From: Streptomyces tibetensis
GTDB lineage: Bacteria; Actinomycetota; Actinomycetes; Streptomycetales; Streptomycetaceae
DNA length: 64,000 nucleotides
Assembly: GCF_007655005.1 (NCBI RefSeq)
Contig: NZ_SZVW01000016.1
Span: 62,001 to 126,000 of the forward strand
Reading direction: 5' to 3'
Both the position numbers and the translations under genes were made by a program. Under the pieces are notes generated by a model. That model had not been told where the DNA came from and searched no databases. It saw only the letters and a list, made by a program, of their open reading frames with translations. Of this stretch, positions 17,081 through 26,872 are shown in pieces. Positions within the stretch are counted from its first letter, which is position 1. Each line of letters starts with the position of its first letter.

Positions 17081-20000
17081 ATGTCCAGCAGACATCGCCT
17101 CGCCCGAACGGCACTGGCGATCACCGTCCCCCTGGCACTCGGCGTGGGCCTGGTCGCCGTGCCTCCTGCCACCGCTGCTGCCGCAGATCCGCCGGCGAAC
17201 GCGGTCACGGTACGGATCGACCCGTCCTACCGGCAGCAGGAGTTCGAAGGGTGGGGCACGAGCCTCGTCTGGTTCGCCAACATCACCGGCCGCTACCCGG
17301 AACCCATCCGGCAGAAGCTCGCCGACATGCTGTTCGGCGAGGACGGACTCCGCCTCAACATCGCGCGCTACAACATCGGCGGCGGCAACGCCCCCGACGT
17401 CCGCAAGGACTACATGAAGACCGGCGCGACGATGGACGGCTTCTGGAAGGCTCCCGAGGGCACCACCAGGCAGGACACCGACTGGTGGAACCCGGACGAT
17501 CCCGGGCACTGGGACTGGTCCGCCGACCCGGGCCAGCGCTGGTGGGTGGACCGCGTCAAGAGCAAGGTGACCCGCTGGGAGGCGTTCAGCAACTCACCGC
17601 CCTGGTTCCAGACCGTGAGCGGCTACGTGTCGGGCGGCTTCGATGCCAACACCGACCAGATACGGGCGGACCGTGTCGACGACTTCGCCACCTACCTGGC
17701 CAAGGTGACCGACCAGCTGGAGAAGAAGCACCGCATCTCGTTCGACACCATCGCCCCGCTCAACGAGCCCAACACCAACTACTGGGGCACCCAGATCGGC
17801 GCCGACGGACAGCCCACCGGCGGACGCCAGGAAGGCGCGCACGCCGGTCCGGAACTCCAGCAGAAAGTCGTCCTGGCCCTGCAACGCGCCCTGGACAAGG
17901 CGAGAACGCACGCCACGATCTCCGCGATGGACGAGACCAACCCCACCACCTTCGTCCGCAACTGGAACGCCTACGACAGCTCGGCCCGGGCCGCCGTCGA
18001 CCAGCTCAACGTGCACACCTACGGCACCGGCATGCGCACCAGCGCCCGCGACAGCGCCAAAGCCGCCGGCAAGCCGTTCTGGATGAGCGAGGTCGAGGGC
18101 ACCTGGGGGACCGGCACCGACTTCACCGGCATGGAACCCGGGCTCGGCATCGCCACCCGAGTCGTCGAGGACATCCGTGAACTGGAGCCCTCCGCCTGGG
18201 TGTTGTGGCAGCCGGTCGAGGACTCGATCCCCCAGGCGCAGGCCGGCAAGAACTGGGGCAGCATCCACATCCCGTTCAACTGCACCTCCGAGGACACCTT
18301 GGAGAGCTGCCCGATCAAGACCAACACGAAGTTCCACACCCTGCGCAACTTCACCCATCACATCCGCCCCGGCGACCACTTCGTCAAGGTCGACGATCCC
18401 TCCAGCGTCGCCGCCGTACGCAAGTCCGGCCGCGGAGCGACGGTGGTGCACGTCAACAACGGCACCACCCCGCGGGCGGTGACCCTGGACCTGACGAAGT
18501 TCCGGCGGGTCGCCCGCGGTGCCACCGTGACGCCCGTGGTGACCAGTCACGACGGCGCCCTCGTCCGTGGGACACCCGTGAAGGTCGAGAACGACTCCGC
18601 CACCGTGACGGTCCCCGCCAAGTCGGTGACCACCCTCGTCGTCGACGGCGTGTCCGGCACCGCGAAGGACGCCGCGCTGGTCCGGGCCGGTCACGTCTAC
18701 CGCCTCCAGGGCACCCAGAGCGGCAAGTCCCTGGCACCCTCCGCAGAGGGCGACGGCGTCGTCGTGCGCACGGCCGACCAGGCCTCCAAGTCCCAGTTGT
18801 GGAGCGTGAAGCGGCTGACCCGCGGCGAGAGCAACCGCGAACGCTACGCCCTCGTCAACGCGGTCGACGGCAGGCGCATGGCCGTACGCGACGACGAGGC
18901 CGTACTCGAAGACGGGGACACGCCGGCCGCACGCTGGATCATGTCCACCACCGGGGACGGCAGTTGGACCTTCGTGAACGCCGCGACGGGCCGTCTCCTC
19001 GACGTCGTCGGCCAGTCGACGGCAGACGGGGCCCGGGTCTCGGCCCACCTCCCGACCTCCAACGCCAACCAGCGCTGGGGCGTCATCGATGAGACGGTGC
19101 TCAGCACGGAGCCGGCCAAGGCCTTCACCGTCCCCGGGCGCGCCCCCGAACTGCCCAGGACCGTGACGCCCGTGTTCCCGGACGGAGCCCGGGGCGCGCT
19201 CCCCGTCGAGTGGGCGCTGCCCTCGGACTCACGCTGGAGCAAACCCGGGACGGTACGCGTGAAGGGCCGGGCCACCGATGCCCTCGGCCGGACCGTCCGT
19301 GCCGAGGCGGTCGTCACCGTGGACACCATCGCCGCCACCCTGCCGGCCCGCGCCAAGACCTACACCGGCGGCCGGCCCGACCTGCCCGCCACCGTCACCG
19401 GCGTGGGACGACACGGCGGAACCGCCGACCTTCCGGTCACATGGAACCCCGTGCCCGAGAAGGCGTTCGACGACACCGGTGTGGTGAGCCTGCGCGGCAC
19501 GGCCCGGGTACCCGGTGGGGAAACGGCAGCGGCGACCGTACGCGTCCAGGTCACCGAGCCGAAGGAGACCAACTCCGCGCGCGACGAGGGCGTCACAGTC
19601 GGCGCCAGCTACACCGAGAGCGGCTACTCCGCCGAGGGCCTGCGCAACGGCACCACGTCGGAGAAGGCCTGGTCGAACTGGAGGTCCGGCACCAAGAACC
19701 CGTCCGACACCATCACCTTCACCCTGCCGGAGGCACACGATCTGACCCGGGTCATGACCCACTTCCACCGTGACGGCGCCAACGTCAGCTTCGCGGAGTC
19801 CCTCAAGGTGCAGGTGCGAGGTTCCGACGGCACCTGGTCCGACGCGAGCGACCAGGTCGCCGTCGGCGCCGAGGGAACGCCCGTGGCCGACGTTCCGGTG
19901 CGGGCGACCGGCCCGTCGACGGGCGTGCGGGTCGTGATGACGGCCAGGCCGGGCGGCTACATCACCCTCGGCGAGATCGAGGTCTACGCGAAGGTGCCGG

Positions 20001-20260
20001 GCGTTGCCGCGGACGCGGCTGCCGCCTCGGTCGAACTGGACGGTGTGCCCCTGGCCGGCTTCGACCCGGACCGGACGAGCTACCGGGTGGCCGTCGACCG
20101 CCCGGACCGGGCCCGGGTCACCGCCACGCCGCGTGACCCGTACGCGAAGGTGACGGTCCGGACGGACGCCACCGGGGGCAGGACGGCCCACATCGTCTCC
20201 GTGACCGGCGAAGACGGCTCACGGACACGGGAGTACAGGGTCGAGCTGACCCGCCGCTGA
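17081..20260 (+). CDS. Secreted multidomain GH30-type glycoside hydrolase
   Basis: A 1059-residue exported enzyme. The signal peptide (about 1-35) ends near ATAAAADPP. The catalytic domain (about 45-480) begins with the GH30-like motif FEGWGTSLVWFANITGRYP, has the acid/base region APLNEPNTNYWG and a probable nucleophile in WMSEVEGTWG, and resembles endo-beta-1,6-galactanases. It is followed by a beta-sandwich, a ricin-type lectin (about 540-680, YRLQGTQSGKSLA, LLDVVGQSTADGARV), two bacterial Ig-like domains (about 690-825), a discoidin-like carbohydrate-binding domain (about 830-970) and a C-terminal cadherin-like sandwich. The likely substrate is a galactan such as arabinogalactan side chains. 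ATG 17081 follows GAAGGGAA. A perfect terminator follows. Confidence 0.9.
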   Translation: MSSRHRLARTALAITVPLALGVGLVAVPPATAAAADPPANAVTVRIDPSYRQQEFEGWGTSLVWFANITGRYPEPIRQKLADMLFGEDGLRLNIARYNIGGGNAPDVRKDYMKTGATMDGFWKAPEGTTRQDTDWWNPDDPGHWDWSADPGQRWWVDRVKSKVTRWEAFSNSPPWFQTVSGYVSGGFDANTDQIRADRVDDFATYLAKVTDQLEKKHRISFDTIAPLNEPNTNYWGTQIGADGQPTGGRQEGAHAGPELQQKVVLALQRALDKARTHATISAMDETNPTTFVRNWNAYDSSARAAVDQLNVHTYGTGMRTSARDSAKAAGKPFWMSEVEGTWGTGTDFTGMEPGLGIATRVVEDIRELEPSAWVLWQPVEDSIPQAQAGKNWGSIHIPFNCTSEDTLESCPIKTNTKFHTLRNFTHHIRPGDHFVKVDDPSSVAAVRKSGRGATVVHVNNGTTPRAVTLDLTKFRRVARGATVTPVVTSHDGALVRGTPVKVENDSATVTVPAKSVTTLVVDGVSGTAKDAALVRAGHVYRLQGTQSGKSLAPSAEGDGVVVRTADQASKSQLWSVKRLTRGESNRERYALVNAVDGRRMAVRDDEAVLEDGDTPAARWIMSTTGDGSWTFVNAATGRLLDVVGQSTADGARVSAHLPTSNANQRWGVIDETVLSTEPAKAFTVPGRAPELPRTVTPVFPDGARGALPVEWALPSDSRWSKPGTVRVKGRATDALGRTVRAEAVVTVDTIAATLPARAKTYTGGRPDLPATVTGVGRHGGTADLPVTWNPVPEKAFDDTGVVSLRGTARVPGGETAAATVRVQVTEPKETNSARDEGVTVGASYTESGYSAEGLRNGTTSEKAWSNWRSGTKNPSDTITFTLPEAHDLTRVMTHFHRDGANVSFAESLKVQVRGSDGTWSDASDQVAVGAEGTPVADVPVRATGPSTGVRVVMTARPGGYITLGEIEVYAKVPGVAADAAAASVELDGVPLAGFDPDRTSYRVAVDRPDRARVTATPRDPYAKVTVRTDATGGRTAHIVSVTGEDGSRTREYRVELTRR

Positions 20261-20285
20261 CAGCCGCAAGGCGCTCGAAAGCACA

Positions 20286-20319
20286 CGAAAGCGCGGGGCC
20301 CGCACGCCCCGCGCTTTCG
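20286..20319. terminator. Bidirectional terminator between GH30 and gap genes
   Basis: Perfect 14-bp stem CGAAAGCGCGGGGC/GCCCCGCGCTTTCG, 6-nt loop, flanked by GTCTTC on the plus side. It lies within 30 nt of both convergent stops. Confidence 0.9.
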
Positions 20320-20338
20320 TCTTCAGGGATGGACCGGA

Positions 20339-21784
20339 TCAGACGGCCGGAGCCGGGTACGTCGGGTACTCCACGCCGGAGACGTGCTGCACGACGCGGA
20401 TGACCTGGCACGAGTAGCCGAACTCGTTGTCGTACCACAGGTAGAGGATCGCGTTGTCGCCGTCGACCTTGGTGGCGCCGGCGTCGACGATCGAGGCGTG
20501 GCGCGAGCCGATGAAGTCGCTGGAGACCGCGTCGGGAGCCGTGGTGAAGTCGATCTGGCGCTTGAGCGGCGAGGTCAGGGAGACGTCGCGGAGGTGGTCG
20601 AGGACCTCCTCGCGGGTGGTCTCACGGCCGAGCCGCAGGCTGAGGATCGCGATCGAGACGTCCGGGACCGGGACACGGATCGAGCTGCCGGTGATCGGCG
20701 CCTTGAGGTCGGGAAGCGCCTTCGCGACGGCGGAGGCGGCACCGGTCTCGGTGATGACCATGTTGAGCGGCGCGGACCGGCCGCGACGGTCGGCCTTGTG
20801 GTAATTGTCCAGGAGGTTCTGGTCGTTGGTGAACGAGTGGACCGTCTCGACGTGGCCGCGCAGGACCCCGAACTCGTCGTCCATCGCCTTCAGCGGCGGC
20901 ACGATCGCGTTCGTGGTGCAGGACGCGCAGGACAGGATCTGCTCGTCCGGCTTGATCGTGTCGTGGTTGACGCCGTGCACGATGTTGGGGACGTCGCCCT
21001 TGCCGGGAGCGGTCAGCACGACCTTGTCGATGCCGGGGCGCAGGTGCTCGGACAGGCCCTCGCGGTCGCGCCACTTGCCGGTGTTGTCGATGAGGATGGC
21101 GTCCTTGATGCCGTACGCCGTGTAGTCGACCTCGGACGGGTCGTTCGCGTAGATCACCTTGATCGCGTTGCCGTTGGCGACGATCGTGCTGTTCGCCTCG
21201 TCGACGGTGATCGTGCCCTGGAACTGGCCGTGGATGGAGTCGCGGCGCAGCAGCGAGGCGCGCTTGACGATGTCCTGCTCGCCGCCCCCGCGCACCACGA
21301 TGGCCCGCAGCCGCAGACCGTTGCCGGAGCCGGACTTCTCGATGAGCAGCCGGGCCACGAGCCGGCCGATACGGCCGAAGCCGTACAGAACCACGTCCCG
21401 GCCCTCACGGCGCTCGATCTTGTCGGCGCCCGTGGCACCGGCGACGGCCTCCGCGGTGAACTCCGCCACCGACAGACCGCGGTCGTCCTCGCGGTACGTC
21501 GCGGCGAGCATGCCGATGTCGATCTGGGACGGCCCGAGGTCGAGCTCGGCGAGGGTCTCCAGGAACGGCAGCGTCTCGGTGACCGAGAGCTCCGCACCGG
21601 CGATCTGCCGGGCGAACCGGTGGGTCTTGAGGATGCTGACCACCGACTTGTTCACCAGGGAGCGGCTGTGCAGCAGGACCGTCACGTCCCGCTCCCGGTG
21701 CAGCTTCCCGATGATCGGGATCATCGACTCCGCGATCTCCTCGCGGATCTTCCAGTTGGTGAACGAGTCGTCGTTGACAGTCAC
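20339..21784 (-). CDS. gap: Glyceraldehyde-3-phosphate dehydrogenase, long form
   Basis: A 481-residue GAPDH, about 145 residues longer than the usual glycolytic enzyme. The extra part is an N-terminal domain (about 1-125: IREEIAESMIPIIGKLHRER, VVSILKTHRFAR, LGPSQIDIGMLAATY). The NAD motif YGFGRIGR is at about 134-141 and catalytic Cys289 lies in SCASCTTN. The C-terminal block WYDNEFGYSCQVIR is intact, so it should be active. Start GTG 21784 is preceded by AAAGATGG. Long-form GAPDHs occur beside the standard gap gene in Streptomyces; they may serve gluconeogenesis or another condition. The function of the N-terminal domain is not known. Confidence 0.95.
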   Translation of the reverse strand: MTVNDDSFTNWKIREEIAESMIPIIGKLHRERDVTVLLHSRSLVNKSVVSILKTHRFARQIAGAELSVTETLPFLETLAELDLGPSQIDIGMLAATYREDDRGLSVAEFTAEAVAGATGADKIERREGRDVVLYGFGRIGRLVARLLIEKSGSGNGLRLRAIVVRGGGEQDIVKRASLLRRDSIHGQFQGTITVDEANSTIVANGNAIKVIYANDPSEVDYTAYGIKDAILIDNTGKWRDREGLSEHLRPGIDKVVLTAPGKGDVPNIVHGVNHDTIKPDEQILSCASCTTNAIVPPLKAMDDEFGVLRGHVETVHSFTNDQNLLDNYHKADRRGRSAPLNMVITETGAASAVAKALPDLKAPITGSSIRVPVPDVSIAILSLRLGRETTREEVLDHLRDVSLTSPLKRQIDFTTAPDAVSSDFIGSRHASIVDAGATKVDGDNAILYLWYDNEFGYSCQVIRVVQHVSGVEYPTYPAPAV

Positions 21785-21985
21785 GAATCCATCTTTCGAG
21801 CTAGGCGGCGCTCATATGTTAAACCGTCCACTTTCCGGGTCGTGAACGGGGTGCCTCAGGCGCGGTCGGCGGACGCTCCGCGCGCCGCGAGGGGCAGCGC
21901 CTGAGACGATCGAAAACGGGTCATCAGCGGTTCTTCCACGCGAAGGACGCGAGTGGGGTGCCCCTGGACCGCGAAAGGGGTGGCC

Positions 21986-22852
21986 ATGGACTACGACTCA
22001 GTGGTCGACGAGCTGTACACCCTGCGCCCGGAGGAGTTCACCGCCGCCCGCGCCTCCGCCATGGCCGCCGCCCGCACCGCCGGCGACCGGGAACTCGCCG
22101 AGCGGATCCGCGCGTTGCGCAAGCCCAGCCTCGCCGCCTGGGTCAGCAATCTCCTGGTCCGCAGCAGCCCCGGTGAGGTCGAGCCCCTGCTGCGCCTGGG
22201 GGAGGGGCTGCGCCAGGCCCACCAGGACCTGGACGGCGCACAGCTGCGCGAGCTGAGCCGCCGGCAGCACGCACTCATCCGGGCCCTGTCCATGCAGGCG
22301 CGCCGGCTCGCGAAGGAGGCCGGGCATCCGATCGGCGAGAGCGTGCAGCGTGAGGTCGAGAACACCCTGCACGCCGTGCTGGCCGATCCCGATGCCGCCC
22401 GGGCCTGGGCCGGCGGTCGCCTGACCAAGCCGCTGAGCGCGACGGTCGGCTTCCCCGCCGTCGCCGAGGGAGCCCGGCCGCCGCGCCCCGCACCCGCGCC
22501 CGCGCCCTCCCGCCCGGGCAGGAAGGCGAGCGAGCAGCAGCGGCGCCGACTGGACCGGGCCCGCGAGGACGCCGAGGCCGCCGAGCGCGAGCTGCGGGAG
22601 CTGCAGGACGAGGCGGAGACGGCGGGCCGGGCGGCGGCGGAGGCGAAACAGCAGGTCGACGGCGCGCAGCAGCGTGTGGAGGAACTCACCGAGGAGCTGG
22701 AACGCGCCAGGAGCGACCACCAGCAGGCCCGCTTCGCCGAACGGGCCGCCCGGGAGCGGTCGCGCACCGCCGACCGCCGGGCCCGCGATGCCGGCCGCAG
22801 GGCCGCGACAGCCGCCGCCCAGCTCGAACGCCTGACTTCGCCGGACGCCTGA
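21986..22852 (+). CDS. Coiled-coil protein of unknown function
   Basis: A 288-residue soluble protein starting MDYDSVVDELYTL (ATG 21986 after AAAGGGG). The N-terminal half is helical and conserved-looking (RPEEFTAARASAMAAAR, LRKPSLAAWVSNLLVRSSP, LRQAHQDLDGAQLRELSRRQHALI). A Pro-rich linker (about 163-185) leads to a long coiled coil (about 185-285) rich in Arg, Glu and Ala. This resembles an uncharacterised actinobacterial family. It may be structural or nucleic-acid associated, but nothing in the context assigns a role. Confidence 0.8.
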   Translation: MDYDSVVDELYTLRPEEFTAARASAMAAARTAGDRELAERIRALRKPSLAAWVSNLLVRSSPGEVEPLLRLGEGLRQAHQDLDGAQLRELSRRQHALIRALSMQARRLAKEAGHPIGESVQREVENTLHAVLADPDAARAWAGGRLTKPLSATVGFPAVAEGARPPRPAPAPAPSRPGRKASEQQRRRLDRAREDAEAAERELRELQDEAETAGRAAAEAKQQVDGAQQRVEELTEELERARSDHQQARFAERAARERSRTADRRARDAGRRAATAAAQLERLTSPDA

Positions 22853-22916
22853 CCTCGCCGGACGTCTGACCGCCGGACGCCCGGCCTCGTCAGGTGCGTG
22901 ACCTCGCCGGATGCGT
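22838..22916 (+). repeat. Degenerate tandem repeats after the coiled-coil gene
   Basis: Four imperfect copies related to TCGCCGGACGCCTGACC run from the last codons of the coiled-coil gene into the intergenic region. No strong hairpin was recognised. Confidence 0.5.
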
Positions 22917-23044
22917 GGCCCGCGAAGCGGCACGGCGGTGCGCGACACCCGGCGCCCGCGAGGGGGCCATCATGTCGCTGTGACTGAGCTCACATGCCTC
23001 AAGTAAGCCGCCCCGCAAGCCCTCACACTCCCGACACCAAAATT

Positions 23045-23089
23045 GAACCGTTCGTTTTCTTGAATCAATCGTGTTTGTGTGGCTAGGTT
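23045..23089 (+). promoter_or_regulatory. furA promoter with short palindromes
   Basis: TTGAAT (23060-23065), an 18-nt spacer and TAGGTT (23084-23089) end 6 nt before ATG 23096, so the mRNA is probably leaderless. Two small palindromes, GAACCGTTC (23045-23053) and TTGAATCAA (23060-23068, over the -35), are candidate FurA operators. Confidence 0.6.
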
Positions 23090-23095
23090 GATCCC

Positions 23096-23533
23096 ATGAC
23101 CGCAACCGGGAACCCGACCACCGCCGAGGAGCTGCGAGGTGCAGGCCTGAGGGTGACGGCCGCCCGTGTCGCGCTGCTCGAGGCCGTGCGGGACGGTGAC
23201 CACCTCGGCGCCGAGGCGATCGCCTCCGAGGTGCGCGGCCGCGTGGGCCACATCTCCGTCCAAGCCGTCTACGAGGGGCTGCACGCCCTCACCGCGGCAG
23301 GGCTCATACGCCGCCTCGACCCACCCGGCAGCCCGGCGCTCTACGAGGGACGGGTCGGCGACAACCACCACCACCTCGTGTGCCGCTCGTGCGGAGCCGT
23401 CGCCGACGTCGACTGCGCGGTCGGCCACGCCCCTTGCCTGACCGCGTCCGACGACCGTGGCTTCGCCGTCGACGAGGCCGAGGTCATCTACTGGGGCCTG
23501 TGCCCCGCCTGCTCCACCGCCCGCAGTACCTGA
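23096..23533 (+). CDS. furA: Fur-family peroxide/iron regulator (FurA/CatR type)
   Basis: A 145-residue Fur protein. The winged helix spans about 10-80 (LRVTAARVALLEAVRDGDHLGAEAIASEV, ISVQAVYEGLHALTAAGLIRR). The dimerisation domain has the metal motif DNHHHLVCRSCGAV and a second Cys pair GLCPACS for the structural Zn. It lies just upstream of katG, the classic furA-katG arrangement. Such FurA proteins repress the pair and release it on oxidation. The likely leaderless start at 23096 and operator-like palindromes are described separately. The stop overlaps the first copy of a 13-bp repeat. Confidence 0.95.
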   Translation: MTATGNPTTAEELRGAGLRVTAARVALLEAVRDGDHLGAEAIASEVRGRVGHISVQAVYEGLHALTAAGLIRRLDPPGSPALYEGRVGDNHHHLVCRSCGAVADVDCAVGHAPCLTASDDRGFAVDEAEVIYWGLCPACSTARST

Positions 23534-23630
23534 TCCACCCGAGCGCGTGCCCCCCCCGAGCGTTCTCGCGTACCCGATCCACCCGAGCGTTCCCGAGCAC
23601 GTGATCCACCCGAGCACCGTGATCCACCCC
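23532..23630 (+). repeat. 13-bp repeats between furA and katG
   Basis: GATCCACCCGAGC occurs at 23532-23544, 23576-23588 and 23603-23615, with a partial copy GATCCACCCC at 23621-23630 just before the katG ribosome site. The first copy overlaps the furA stop. Confidence 0.85.
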
Positions 23631-23646
23631 GTCCGGAAGGATTTCC

Positions 23647-25872
<2,226 letters not shown>

Positions 25873-25883
25873 TCACCCCCGCA

Positions 25884-25923
25884 TGACAGGACGCCCGGGC
25901 CGGGAGGCCCGGGCGTCCTGTCA
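25884..25923 (+). terminator. Strong terminator after katG
   Basis: Perfect 18-bp stem (25884-25901 with 25906-25923) and a GGGA tetraloop, 11 nt after the stop: the longest perfect hairpin in the window. Confidence 0.92.
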
Positions 25924-26024
25924 GTTGCCTGAGAGATCGTCAAAAGGCGTTCAAGGTAAGAACATCACTTACCCAACTCTCACCATGAAACGGCAAGGAC
26001 GGCGGCCGTCCGCGCATTCGGGCA

Positions 26025-26030
26025 TACGTT
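26025..26030 (+). promoter_or_regulatory. -10 element for leaderless carbonic anhydrase
   Basis: TACGTT ends 7 nt before GTG 26038 and there is no Shine-Dalgarno sequence, consistent with a leaderless transcript. Confidence 0.4.
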
Positions 26031-26037
26031 CTGGCCC

Positions 26038-26823
26038 GTGAACTCACATGCCACCTCCCACAGAGGCACCGGCCCTGAACCGCACCCCTTCGCCGGTTCA
26101 CGGCCCCCCGCCGGCGGTACCGTCCGCCGGACCCTTCTGCGCACCGCGCTGACCGGGGCCGCGGCCCTGGGCGCGGGTCTCGGTGCCGCGCGCCCGGCCA
26201 CCGCCGCGCCCGCCGGCTCCGGACCCGCGGAGCCACGCCCCGGCACCCCGGACGAGGCCCTGAGGGAACTGGCCGCGGGCAACCGCCGCTGGCGCGCCTT
26301 CCGGGAACGCCACCCGCACGAGAACCCGGCCATCCGGCGGACGTTGGCCACCGCACAGCACCCCTTCGCGGTCGTGCTCGGCTGCATCGACTCGCGAGTG
26401 CCCCCGGAGCTGGTCTTCGACCAGGGCCTGGGCGACCTGATGACCGTGCGCACCGCCGGCGAGGTCCTCGACGAGGCCGTGCTCGGCAGCGTCGCCTACG
26501 GCGTCCTGGAGCTCGGCATACCGCTGGTCGTCGTGCTCGGCCACCAGTCGTGCGGCGCGGTGCGCGCCGCGGTGTCGGCGGAGCAGTCCCAAGAGCGACT
26601 GCCCGCCCACATGCAGTACCTCGTCGACCAGATAAGCCCCGCCATAGACCACGGCCAGGAAGGGGACGCCCGGATCGACGCGACCGTGAGCGCCAATGTC
26701 CGGCTCGTGCGCTCCCGGCTGGCCGCGGAACCCGAACTCGCCGCCAGGATCGGCACCGGCAAGCTGGCGATCGTCGGCGCCCGCTACGAGCTCACGACCC
26801 AGGCGGTCCACCGCCTCGCCTGA
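26038..26823 (+). CDS. Exported beta-carbonic anhydrase
   Basis: A 261-residue zinc enzyme interconverting CO2 and bicarbonate. The N-terminus has a Tat-like export signal (TVRRTLLRTALTGAAALGAGLGAA, about 28-51). The core has the beta-class ligands: Cys and Asp/Arg dyad in LGCIDSRVPPE, then His and Cys in LGHQSCGAVRAA, plus AGEVLDEAVLGSVAYGV. An export signal is unusual for this class, which is mostly cytoplasmic, and suggests an extracellular or surface role. It stands alone between two strong terminators. Confidence 0.92.
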   Translation: MNSHATSHRGTGPEPHPFAGSRPPAGGTVRRTLLRTALTGAAALGAGLGAARPATAAPAGSGPAEPRPGTPDEALRELAAGNRRWRAFRERHPHENPAIRRTLATAQHPFAVVLGCIDSRVPPELVFDQGLGDLMTVRTAGEVLDEAVLGSVAYGVLELGIPLVVVLGHQSCGAVRAAVSAEQSQERLPAHMQYLVDQISPAIDHGQEGDARIDATVSANVRLVRSRLAAEPELAARIGTGKLAIVGARYELTTQAVHRLA

Positions 26824-26830
26824 GGACAGC

Positions 26831-26867
26831 CGGCCCGGTCCGCCGCACACGACGGCGGACCGGGCCG
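26831..26867. terminator. Bidirectional terminator
   Basis: Perfect 15-bp stem CGGCCCGGTCCGCCG/CGGCGGACCGGGCCG with a 7-nt loop, between the convergent carbonic anhydrase and Tat-exported genes. Confidence 0.88.
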
Positions 26868-26872
26868 TTCCG

